Shown piece by piece: positions 1 through 7,499 of a stretch of DNA of 64,000 nucleotides. A model generated the notes under the pieces. It saw nothing but the letters and a program-made list of their open reading frames with translations, was not told where the DNA came from and did not search any database. How positions within the stretch are numbered: the stretch's first letter is position 1; each line of letters begins with the position of its first letter. Location of the stretch: NCBI RefSeq assembly GCF_000010185.1, contig NC_010371.1, positions 124,001 to 188,000 on the forward strand, given 5' to 3'. The position numbers were made by a program, and so were the translations under genes. The stretch comes from Finegoldia magna ATCC 29328 (GTDB lineage Bacteria; Bacillota; Clostridia; Tissierellales; Peptoniphilaceae).

Positions 1-246
1 TTTAGTGAACTATTGAACAATACTAATGAAATAAAAAATGAAATAAAAAACTTTTATTCGAAAAAATTAGAAGAAAGCAACCTTTCCAAAGAAGATTACC
101 TAGAAATTAAAAAAGAGGTTATCGAAAAGCTTGATAACCTTGAAGAAGAACTTGTATCAGAATTTAAAACAGCTAATAAAAATATTTTAAAAATCAAAAA
201 AAAGATTTTTGAAACATATAAATTACCCTCCGATTTTAAGAAGTAG
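1..246 (+). CDS. Partial coiled-coil protein, 5' end outside window
   Basis: The reading frame is open from the first base of the window with no in-frame stop before it, so this is the 3' end of a longer gene; the TTG at 13 is probably internal. The visible part is Lys/Glu-rich and almost certainly alpha-helical, with heptad-like Leu/Ile spacing, and has no membrane segment. It is one of only two genes on the plus strand and converges on the minus-strand AAA+ locus, sharing a bidirectional terminator with it. I do not recognise a family. Confidence 0.6.
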   Translation, partial: FSELLNNTNEIKNEIKNFYSKKLEESNLSKEDYLEIKKEVIEKLDNLEEELVSEFKTANKNILKIKKKIFETYKLPSDFKK

Positions 247-276
247 TGGTTGCTATAATGCGACCACTACTTTGTT
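241..276. terminator. Bidirectional terminator between convergent genes
   Basis: The arms AGTAGTGGT (242-250) and ACCACTACT (263-271) form a perfect 9-bp stem around a 12-nt loop. T-rich DNA follows on the plus strand, and TTCTT follows on the minus strand. The hairpin overlaps the stop codon of the plus-strand gene and follows the AAA+ 3' remnant on the minus strand. Confidence 0.7.
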
Positions 277-327
277 TTGTGAAACTATTATTGCATATAG
301 TCCTTTAGATCGACTATTTGAATGTCC
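270..327 (-). pseudogene. Orphan 3' end of an AAA+ gene allele
   Basis: Read on the minus strand, this segment encodes DIQIVDLKDYMQ followed by TAA (stop at 288-290) and 18 nt of 3' flank ending CAAAG. The same peptide and flank end the intact AAA+ gene at 1958. The coding copies differ at four codons, all synonymous third-position changes (GAT/GAC, ATC/ATT, GTT/GTC, GAT/GAC). This therefore looks like the 3' exon of a once-functional, diverged allele left behind when the rest of the locus was replaced. No upstream coding sequence of that allele remains next to it; it abuts the right end of the tnpB-bearing element. Confidence 0.7.
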
Positions 328-396
328 CTGAACCTCCCATGACTGACGTCACAGGGTTCTAAAAACTTTAAAAATTTCATTTAAGAAGTTTGGTTG

Positions 397-1659
397 TTAT
401 GCAACCCTTATTCTTATAGGCGTGCCCAGTTCGCCTCTATTGTATAAGACTGTTAAGTCTACAACTTTACTTTTACTAAGTATATTTAACGCACCATTTA
501 CATCTGCATTTAATAGTTTTCCATCCTTTGTTTTATACAATCCTCTTTTGATTCTTTTACCACTAAACATATATTCTTTAGGGTTATCGTCATTGTATAA
601 AGGAATGTTGTCTTTATCAAAAAAACTTGCTTTAGATGTATAACTTTCTTCTTGTTTAGTAAATGCTATGCCATACAAATTACAAAGATATTCTATTTTT
701 TCTCTAAGCTTACCAAACGGAATATGTGTAAATGATTGATTGTTTTTCTTTCCAAGATTGGAACTTCTTTGAAAAGTTTCGTTGTAGCCACACACAATAT
801 TTCCAATGTTATGTTCTAAACAATAGCTTATGATTAGTCTAGCTGTTTTATTCATGTAATCATTTATCTTATTATTTCTATTCATAACATTTTTTAATTG
901 TCTATTGGTATACTTTGCTTTATAACCTTGTTTATCTTTTATTCTTTGTAATCTCTTATTTTCTTTGTTATACCATTGATTTATAGATTTTAACTTTCTT
1001 CCATCTATGATAAAAGACTTTCCTTGTGATGTTACACAAGTTGCAAGATTGTTTATACCAAAGTCTATCGCTAGTGCTTGTTTTTTATCTAAATTGCTTT
1101 GAACCTCTTCTACTTCATAAATATATTGAATTTCAAAGAACCTAGCTTTTGATTTCGGTATTATTCTTATCTCTTTTATCTTTTTATCGATAAGTTTAGG
1201 TGGAATGTTAATTTCAATGCTTTTATGTTCTTTTTTAAAAGCATTAGAATAAGGAATAGTTAATTTATTTCCTTTTATCCTCACAAAACCTATAATCAAT
1301 GTGCTAAAACCATCTTTAGGAAGATAATTAGGAAGTTTTATGTCTCTAAAATTATATTTTCCTTTTTTAGCTAATTTAATTAATCCAAAAAAGGATTTAA
1401 AAGATCCATCTACCTCTTTTAAAATTTGTTGAGCCATATTAGAATTTAACATTTTGTAGTTAATACTATTTTTAAGCAACACATAATTTTTTTCATAGTT
1501 TAAATATTCACTTTCTTGAAAGTAATATTGTCTTACATTATATATCGCTTCATTTGCTAAATTCTTAGCTATATGAGATAACAATTTTAAATTTTTATAA
1601 TCTTCCTTAGTTAATTGTTTTACTTGCTGTTTCATAGTTAAATACATTATATTCACCAC
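397..1659 (-). CDS. tnpB: TnpB RNA-guided nuclease (IS605/IStron type)
   Basis: TnpB proteins are RuvC-like nucleases guided by an omega RNA to the empty donor site, helping retain the transposon. The visible RuvC motifs are AIDFGIN (RuvC-I Asp), the conserved QEESYTSKASFFD block (RuvC-II Glu) and NADVNGALNI (RuvC-III Asp). The CxxC zinc finger of classical TnpB is absent, as in the subgroup with the GKKNNQSF...IPF block. At 420 residues with all catalytic positions it looks intact. The start is GTG at 1659 or 1656, or ATG at 1647, behind AAGGG. It belongs to the decayed IStron; the guide should come from right-end flanking sequence near 300-330. Confidence 0.85.
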   Translation of the reverse strand: MVNIMYLTMKQQVKQLTKEDYKNLKLLSHIAKNLANEAIYNVRQYYFQESEYLNYEKNYVLLKNSINYKMLNSNMAQQILKEVDGSFKSFFGLIKLAKKGKYNFRDIKLPNYLPKDGFSTLIIGFVRIKGNKLTIPYSNAFKKEHKSIEINIPPKLIDKKIKEIRIIPKSKARFFEIQYIYEVEEVQSNLDKKQALAIDFGINNLATCVTSQGKSFIIDGRKLKSINQWYNKENKRLQRIKDKQGYKAKYTNRQLKNVMNRNNKINDYMNKTARLIISYCLEHNIGNIVCGYNETFQRSSNLGKKNNQSFTHIPFGKLREKIEYLCNLYGIAFTKQEESYTSKASFFDKDNIPLYNDDNPKEYMFSGKRIKRGLYKTKDGKLLNADVNGALNILSKSKVVDLTVLYNRGELGTPIRIRVA

Positions 1660-1740
1660 CCTTCTATAGTGATATTATAACATATTTTACTAGAAATGTA
1701 CATATACAGTAAAAGTATTTTTAATTTTTAAAATTTTAAA

Positions 1741-1939
1741 AACCCCATAACTATGGGAAGTCTCGTTCATACAAAGTCGCTACACTTTATACAGTTCTCT
1801 TATGAACTTCTTTAGCTTTCACTAAATCACAGACTATATCTTATCCTACAGCTTTATCTGTTTAGGCGAAACCACTTCAAATACCTATAGCTTGTATCCT
1901 ACTCCGCTCACGATGGATAGTCGTTGAACTTTACTCTAT
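1741..1939 (-). ncRNA. Truncated group I intron, P7-P9 portion
   Basis: On the minus strand GTTCAACGACTATCC resembles the R element. AAGATATAGTC (plus 1832-1842) is the classic S-element sequence of group I introns. GACTAT (plus 1917-1922) pairs perfectly with ATAGTC (plus 1832-1837) as P7. The intervening ~75 nt can hold P3' and P8, and later hairpins (for example AGTTC/GAACT) resemble P9. The segment ends in a CCCATA/TATGGGG hairpin followed by TTTTT (plus 1733-1757), which looks like a terminator. The P3-P6 5' strands that should lie upstream are missing, because the AAA+ gene occupies that place. Confidence 0.55.
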
Positions 1940-1957
1940 CTTTGTTTTGTGAAACTA

Positions 1958-3499
1958 TTATTGCATATAATCCTTTAGATCAACTATTTGGATATCCATG
2001 AAACCACTTTCAGGAATAACGCCTGACATACAGTTTTTAGCGTGATTGTCGATGATGTCATTAACCATTTTATTTATGAATCTCGCATTACCAGCAACCC
2101 CCGTTGTTTTACCCATCTTGTGATATTGATCTAATACATATAATAACGGCTTTTCACAGTCACTGCTTAGACCAAGACCTTTCTTCTTAAGTGAAAACTT
2201 GAATATATCAAGAAGCTCATTTGCATTATAGCTTTCAAACTTAATCCAATAACCTATTCTTGATTTCAAACCCGGGTTAACATTCATAAGGTCTTGCATA
2301 TCATTTTCATAACCTGCTAGAATGATTACTAAATCATCTTTTTTATCTTCCATGTTTTGCAAAAGAACATTTACAGCTTCTTTACCGTAATGAACATCAT
2401 TTAGTGCGTAAGCTTCGTCTATAAATAATACCCCACCTACTGCTGCATCTATAACCTTTTGTACTTTTGGTGCTGTTTGACCTACATATTCAGCCTTTAA
2501 CGATTCACCATTAACTTGAACGCATCTATTCTTTCTAGTTATGCCTAATTTGTATAATAACCCTGCTATAATTCTAGCAACAGTTGTTTTACCAGTACCT
2601 GGTTCCCCGTAGAATATCATGTGATTATTAAAGCCTGAAGTAAGTTGATCGTTACCTAGTTGTTTCATCTTATTTTGGAACATTATTCTGTTTTTAAATG
2701 TCTCTATTTGTGTTTTTACTTCTCCTAATCCAATTAAAGAATTAAGCGTTTCTTCTGGATTTTGAGAACCTTCGTAAATATCAAGACCTGTCATATCTTT
2801 TTCAAGCTCCTTATCTTTATTTTTTTGTTGGTTTATATCCTTAACAGCTTTTAACTCTGTCTTATAGATAATACCATCACTATTTTCTACCTTTTCGCTA
2901 ATCAATGAGAAATCTACTCTCATTGCAAATACAAATTCCATAGTCTTAACATACTTAAAAAATCCAACCTTTGATTGTGAAATTAGATTCTCTTTTACAG
3001 GAACTAAGTAAATCGCAAAAAGAACTCTATCGTCAAGATCCTTGTCATTCTCATTTACTGATTTGTCGAAAAACTCTAATTTCAATAGTGAATTTCCCCT
3101 GTCAAAATTAGAATTAAATCCAACATTATATTTTTCATATGTGCTAATAGAACTTATAGCCCTTTGATCTTCTTTAGTTTCACCTTTAATAATAGCTTTT
3201 ACTGTGGCATATTTAGGCTGTACTTTGAGCTCAACAGCTTGATAATCCTGAACTTTATCATCAGTTTCTAATGCTCTGTTTATTTCTTTGTAATTGACCT
3301 TAAATGCCATATTACTAAGAAAAGCAGGTTTAAGATATAAACCATTGCCAGTTCTTTCAGAATCCAATATATTATCTTTTTCTATATCTTTACCTTCTTT
3401 TAATTGTCTAATTAATCTCGCTCTTATTTTGTAGCAATTATTACCTTTATAATCTAGTTTTGTATATTCTCTTAATTCTGTTGCTAAATCTACGCTCAC
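1958..3499 (-). CDS. AAA+ ATPase, SpoVK/CbxX-like
   Basis: 513 residues. The N-terminal ~240 residues are of unrecognised fold; the C-terminal half is a single CbxX/SpoVK-type AAA+ module with Walker A GEPGTGKTT (around residue 296), Walker B VLFIDEAYAL (around 360) and a sensor region ending in the second-region-of-homology arginines. Such ATPases act as hexameric remodelling motors in sporulation, type VII secretion (EccA) and Rubisco activation. The start is GTG behind GGGTGG, with its own promoter upstream. It follows the 897-residue unknown gene on the same strand, so that protein may be its partner (inference). Its last codons are duplicated at 288-327. Confidence 0.85.
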   Translation of the reverse strand: MSVDLATELREYTKLDYKGNNCYKIRARLIRQLKEGKDIEKDNILDSERTGNGLYLKPAFLSNMAFKVNYKEINRALETDDKVQDYQAVELKVQPKYATVKAIIKGETKEDQRAISSISTYEKYNVGFNSNFDRGNSLLKLEFFDKSVNENDKDLDDRVLFAIYLVPVKENLISQSKVGFFKYVKTMEFVFAMRVDFSLISEKVENSDGIIYKTELKAVKDINQQKNKDKELEKDMTGLDIYEGSQNPEETLNSLIGLGEVKTQIETFKNRIMFQNKMKQLGNDQLTSGFNNHMIFYGEPGTGKTTVARIIAGLLYKLGITRKNRCVQVNGESLKAEYVGQTAPKVQKVIDAAVGGVLFIDEAYALNDVHYGKEAVNVLLQNMEDKKDDLVIILAGYENDMQDLMNVNPGLKSRIGYWIKFESYNANELLDIFKFSLKKKGLGLSSDCEKPLLYVLDQYHKMGKTTGVAGNARFINKMVNDIIDNHAKNCMSGVIPESGFMDIQIVDLKDYMQ

Positions 3500-3614
3500 T
3501 TAATTCACCACCCATTTTAATTATTGTATTTTATTTTGTATGTTTAATATCGGAAAAATTCCCACACACAAATATATCGATTTTTCTAATATATGTACCG
3601 CAAACTATATTTTA

Positions 3615-3623
3615 AGTATACCA
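3615..3623 (-). promoter_or_regulatory. Extended -10 promoter of AAA+ gene
   Basis: The minus strand reads TGGTATACT, a good extended -10 (TGn plus TATACT) about 115 nt upstream of the AAA+ GTG start. No clear TTGACA is visible at 16-18 bp; extended -10 promoters often lack one. Confidence 0.45.
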
Positions 3624-3650
3624 TATATTCTATTTCTAGACAGCAAATGA

Positions 3651-3670
3651 CCCTCAACAAAAGTTGAGGG
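3651..3670 (-). terminator. Perfect hairpin between 897-aa gene and AAA+ gene
   Basis: CCCTCAAC and GTTGAGGG form a perfect 8-bp stem with a 4-nt loop. It lies 57 nt after the stop of the 897-residue gene and just before the AAA+ promoter. There is no T-run on the minus strand, so it may be a weak terminator or an mRNA 3'-end stabiliser rather than a canonical terminator. Confidence 0.4.
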
Positions 3671-3726
3671 CAATGCTATCCTTTGGAGAGTATATTATGA
3701 AACGGATTCTCTATCGGATATAGCTT

Positions 3727-6420
3727 TTACGCCATTTCGAATCCATCTTGTTCTCTTTTTATATTGTCAGATAAATTTCTATCATCATAAGAATCGTGGT
3801 CTAAACCTTCTCGAAGATTTTCAACAGATTCTTTAGCATGTTCTTGTAATTCAATCATTTTATTCTTGATTGTGTTTGTGATTTCATTCAAACCACTATT
3901 AACAACCTTTAATTCTTTTTCTATAGATAAGTTCTTTGTCATGTTAGATAGTAAATTATTATATACATCTCTAGGTTCACTTAAAGAACTTTCTTTTATA
4001 TCAGCTATCGTATTAACAAAACCATCGTCTTTTAGATAATCGTGCTTTTTACAGTATTCTGTTGGATTAAATTGCTTTTGAGATTGGATTAGAAAATCTT
4101 GCCTATTATTTTTTAAGCCATCATCTAAAAATGTATTAGCTTTATAAAGTTCTGAAGTATTAACATGCGATATATTTACGCTTGTTATTTCCCCTTTATT
4201 CTTTTGTGATAGATTTTCTACTTTATCCATAATATCGCTAACGAATAGCTCTATTTTATTTCTTTCATTACAACCAACCTTAGAATTGTTATAGCCAATT
4301 TCAACAGGCTTATCTAACGGAATAATAACCTTGTAATGATTTTCAAGATTTTCGTTATCTACCTTATCTTTTAACATGTTTTCTTCTGTTTCAGCTATAT
4401 AGCATACAACATTTTCTTTTTCAAATGCTTGTTTAATATTATCGAAGCTTGTATTATTACCATATATATCCATGGCCAAGGCTGTCAATTCGTTATTTTC
4501 ATCTCTGAAGTCCACAAATCTATCTAGCTTTGATACAGCCTCTAGTGAGTTTTCTGAAAAATCATTGCTATTAACCTTAACCTCGTAATTACCAGTAGTT
4601 GCTTGTATAATATCGGGTAATGAACGTTGAGATATATAAGTATCTTGTGATTTTATTGCTTGTTCGTAGTTTTTCATTGAGTGTGCAATATAAACATCTT
4701 TACACTTTGATGTATCGTGATTTATATTATCTTTAAGTTTCATGTTGATTTGATCTGCCAAATCACTAGCTGTTAAACCCTCTACAGATGTTTGATTATA
4801 TTCGTTTATAACATCAGCTATTGTTTGCTCGTTTCTTTCTTTTACGATATTTATATAATTTTGATTAAATGTTATATAATCTATTTTATCTCTATCTGAT
4901 GTTAAATACATCTTGTCTAGTTTATTAGTTAATTCTTTTAATTGTTTTTCGTGTTCTACTTGAAATTCTTCTTTAATTGTTTTGAAATCTTCTAAAGAAG
5001 CGTTTATTAAATCATCAAAGTCTCTATTCAACTTTTCATTAGGAATTACTAATTCTTCTTGTTGTGTCTTTTCGTTGTATTCTACTTTGTTAATTCCCAA
5101 TTCTATTTTTAATTGTTCTAAGACGTGATCTTTAGTAAGTCCAGCCTCATTACTGTTCGTTCTCATATTGTCTTTGAAATATTCAGCTATTTGATAAGCA
5201 AGCATGTTTTTGTTCGTCATAAACATAAACTTTTCAGCTCTTTCACAACTTTGCATTAAAGTTTCACTAGGTGATGGATATTTGCTATTTTCAATACGTT
5301 CGCTTAATTCTACTGAATCTGATTCATTTGTTACTGTATCGTTAATACTCTTTGTGTTTCTATTTATTTCTTCCTTAGCAAAGTATTCATTAACGGTTCT
5401 GTCGGATATTTTTAGTTTTATACCCTTATCAGAACATATTTCATTGGCTACAGTCTTAACATTTTCTTGATTAATCTCTTTGTTTTGTTCCTTTAAAATA
5501 CTCATTGCTTGTTTAATGTATTGTTGACTATCGGCTAATGTTGAAGAAATTCTACTATTTATTCTTGTTTCTTCACTTCTACTTATTACCGTTCCAATTT
5601 CAGCTAATGAAGAACTTCTAGTATATCTTGCTATAGAATTTATAAAAGATTGTCTTAAATTACTTTGTTCTGGTGTTAAATCATTTAATTTTATCTTATT
5701 GTTCGCAAAATCACTTGCAAGCTTTTCTATTTCTTCTATTTCCTCTTTGCTAAACTTTAATGTATCTTTCTTTGTATTTTCTTCTACATTAGTTGTTCCA
5801 TCTTGAAAAGATTTATTTAATAAATTCAAATTCAATCCGTCTTTAATTCTTGAATATACACGTTGACAAAGATCTGAAATAACATCTTCTGGCTCCATTC
5901 CAATATTAGAAGCCTTAACATCTTTATTGACTTTATAAAATATACTAGGATCTTCTACATAAGAACCATAATCTATATTTGAACGCTTTTCGCCTTTTCT
6001 TAATCCTAAGAACACCTCTTTTGAAATAGTGTCAAGATCAAAAAATTTATTTAATACTTTACTAGCTTTTTCTCTATCTTCTTTTGTATCATTTAGGTTT
6101 AAATCGTTTAATAAACTATTTTTCTTACCTAGAGTATTAACCTTTTCTTCTTTTTTTATATAATCATTACCTATAAGATCACTTATAGCTTTATCCATTT
6201 CAATTGGTGATATATTTGCTTTCTTTAATTCATCTAGATGTTGAGTAAGTACGGTCTTTGCTTGTTCTTCTGTAGTTTGAGAAGTTAAGCTGTCCTCATT
6301 ATAATCATTTTTAAAATCCACATAAAAATCAGCTATTTCTTCAACACTTGATATAAGATTTTTTAGTTCATCATTTAAATTACTTCCTTCGTAATTTTCA
6401 AATTTTATATATTCTCCCAT
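3727..6420 (-). CDS. Large cytoplasmic protein of unknown function
   Basis: 897 residues, Asn/Glu/Lys-rich, with long predicted helices and no signal peptide or membrane segment. No catalytic motif is recognisable. A region near residues 650-800 (containing VIIPLDKPVEI and flanking beta-like stretches) may be a separate globular domain. The start is ATG with a strong AGGAGG site, and TATAAT lies upstream at 6445-6450. It precedes the SpoVK-like AAA+ gene with ~230 nt between, so a substrate or scaffold role for that ATPase is possible but unproven. Similar long hypothetical proteins are frequent in clostridial conjugative elements. Confidence 0.6.
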   Translation of the reverse strand: MGEYIKFENYEGSNLNDELKNLISSVEEIADFYVDFKNDYNEDSLTSQTTEEQAKTVLTQHLDELKKANISPIEMDKAISDLIGNDYIKKEEKVNTLGKKNSLLNDLNLNDTKEDREKASKVLNKFFDLDTISKEVFLGLRKGEKRSNIDYGSYVEDPSIFYKVNKDVKASNIGMEPEDVISDLCQRVYSRIKDGLNLNLLNKSFQDGTTNVEENTKKDTLKFSKEEIEEIEKLASDFANNKIKLNDLTPEQSNLRQSFINSIARYTRSSSLAEIGTVISRSEETRINSRISSTLADSQQYIKQAMSILKEQNKEINQENVKTVANEICSDKGIKLKISDRTVNEYFAKEEINRNTKSINDTVTNESDSVELSERIENSKYPSPSETLMQSCERAEKFMFMTNKNMLAYQIAEYFKDNMRTNSNEAGLTKDHVLEQLKIELGINKVEYNEKTQQEELVIPNEKLNRDFDDLINASLEDFKTIKEEFQVEHEKQLKELTNKLDKMYLTSDRDKIDYITFNQNYINIVKERNEQTIADVINEYNQTSVEGLTASDLADQINMKLKDNINHDTSKCKDVYIAHSMKNYEQAIKSQDTYISQRSLPDIIQATTGNYEVKVNSNDFSENSLEAVSKLDRFVDFRDENNELTALAMDIYGNNTSFDNIKQAFEKENVVCYIAETEENMLKDKVDNENLENHYKVIIPLDKPVEIGYNNSKVGCNERNKIELFVSDIMDKVENLSQKNKGEITSVNISHVNTSELYKANTFLDDGLKNNRQDFLIQSQKQFNPTEYCKKHDYLKDDGFVNTIADIKESSLSEPRDVYNNLLSNMTKNLSIEKELKVVNSGLNEITNTIKNKMIELQEHAKESVENLREGLDHDSYDDRNLSDNIKREQDGFEMA

Positions 6421-6444
6421 ACAATAAACCTCCTATTTGATTTC

Positions 6445-6450
6445 ATTATA
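6445..6450 (-). promoter_or_regulatory. -10 box upstream of 897-aa gene
   Basis: TATAAT on the minus strand lies ~25 nt upstream of the ATG at 6420. The -35 is poor (CAAATT at 17 bp). The rest of the 6421-6675 interval holds only AT-rich sequence and the terminator at 6631-6659. Confidence 0.35.
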
Positions 6451-6630
6451 TGTGCTATAAATTAGCTAATTTGTAATGTTAAAAATATATCTTTTTGTCT
6501 GGATTAATATAACTTAATAACGCTTATAGGAACGTAGAAAAACAGCCATTTCGATGTACTTTCTTTTTTGCTTTACCCTTTTCAAAGATGAAATATGTGA
6601 CAGAATAAATTGCATTTAATTATCCCCAAA

Positions 6631-6659
6631 CAAAAAAGTCGCCCCTTACGAGACGATTC
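6631..6659 (-). terminator. Rho-independent terminator after thioredoxin-fold gene
   Basis: On the minus strand GTCTC pairs with GGGCGAC-side bases (stem of ~7 bp with G-U pairs, loop GTAA), followed by CTTTTTTG. It lies 17 nt after the stop of the gene at 6676 and closes the 9.8-6.7 kb operon. Confidence 0.65.
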
Positions 6660-6675
6660 TTTTGTTGATATGATT

Positions 6676-6954
6676 CTACTTTTTACTTTGCATATATTCA
6701 TCGAAGCCTTTATTAATATATTTTTCAATCTTTTCTGGATCATAGCCAACAACTAAATAATTGTTACATCTTACAACTGGAACACAATTAATCTTGTTTT
6801 CTAAAAGAAACTCTTTTGAAACTTCATTTTTAGCTATGTTCAAAACCCTTACATAAGTATTGAAATCCTCTTCTCCTAGTACATCTTTTATACACTTAAT
6901 AGTTTTATCGTATAAAGGATCATCATTTGTTGTATATACATTAATCTCGAACAT
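6676..6954 (-). CDS. Glutaredoxin/thioredoxin-fold protein lacking CxxC
   Basis: 92 residues. The N-terminal strand INVYTTND, the central helix, the cis-Pro-type segment NCVPVVRC, the VVGYD strand and the terminal helix match a glutaredoxin fold. The usual N-terminal CxxC/CxxS is replaced by a DDPLYDK stretch, so classical dithiol exchange is unlikely; Cys residues before and after the VPVV strand might serve instead. The start is ATG behind GGGAGATAG, which overlaps the preceding gene's stop, so the two genes are translationally coupled. It could be a structural or redox-sensing partner of the membrane protein encoded just upstream. Confidence 0.55.
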   Translation of the reverse strand: MFEINVYTTNDDPLYDKTIKCIKDVLGEEDFNTYVRVLNIAKNEVSKEFLLENKINCVPVVRCNNYLVVGYDPEKIEKYINKGFDEYMQSKK

Positions 6955-6956
6955 TT

Positions 6957-7493
6957 CTATCTCCCTATCTCATTCGTATTTGACTTTATATTATTTTCTT
7001 CCAAATAGCTTTTAAACGAACTCATTAGATTTTCGTAATCTTTGTTCATAGTTTTTATAGCTTTTTCTCTTAATGCTATATAATCTGAAATCTCTTTTTC
7101 AGTTAGACTTTCAATCTCGGATTTTTTCATATCAATATCTTTTAAGCTATTCTCATCAGTTGTGATAGTAAACTTCTTTTTCATAATGTTTTCTATCGAT
7201 TCTTTATATTCTTTTAAGTTATTATAAAGCTCTTTTAACTGAATATTATACTTGTATAATTTAAAGGCATTAGAGTTTTCGCTTCCCTTAATCTTTATAT
7301 TATTTAAGTCATTGATTATTCTGTACTGTTTGTTTTCTATTTTTTGCGTTACTGCCTCGTTTTTATCTAAAGCTTTTGAATTAGTTATAATACTCAAAGA
7401 CAACATCAACGATATGACAAAAATACTTAATAAAATTTTTGATAAATTTTCTTTAATAAATTCACTACTTTTTAGTATCTTCTTTGTTTTCAA
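6957..7493 (-). CDS. Membrane-anchored coiled-coil protein
   Basis: 178 residues: a short cytoplasmic N-terminus, one membrane segment (about residues 19-37, rich in Leu/Ile/Ser), then an extracytoplasmic helical region with many Lys/Glu/Asn and heptad Leu/Ile. No family is recognised. It starts with TTG, and I see no Shine-Dalgarno ahead of it, because the right end of a TnpB element lies immediately upstream. The insertion has probably separated it from the ribosome site and promoter it shared with the gene at 8885-9775, so its expression may be reduced. It overlaps the RBS of the following thioredoxin-fold gene. Confidence 0.55.
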   Translation of the reverse strand: MKTKKILKSSEFIKENLSKILLSIFVISLMLSLSIITNSKALDKNEAVTQKIENKQYRIINDLNNIKIKGSENSNAFKLYKYNIQLKELYNNLKEYKESIENIMKKKFTITTDENSLKDIDMKKSEIESLTEKEISDYIALREKAIKTMNKDYENLMSSFKSYLEENNIKSNTNEIGR

Positions 7494-7499
7494 TTTTAT

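Larger units (their letters stand above)
328..1939 (-). mobile_element. Decayed IStron: group I intron 3' half plus tnpB
   Basis: On the minus strand the segment runs from the CAAAG junction after the intact AAA+ gene, through a group I intron 3' portion (about 1939-1741), to tnpB (1659-397) and a non-coding right end (396-328). It ends at the orphan AAA+ 3' exon. IStrons of clostridia combine a self-splicing group I intron 5' of an IS605-type tnpB. Here the intron 5' half (P1-P6) is absent and coding sequence sits in its place, so self-splicing should be lost. No tnpA is present. The exact ends are inferred from the duplicated host sequence. Confidence 0.6.

Noticed and set aside
1741-1939. 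Complete self-splicing group I intron
   Set aside because: Only the P7-P9 side is present; the upstream P3-P6 strands are replaced by the AAA+ gene.
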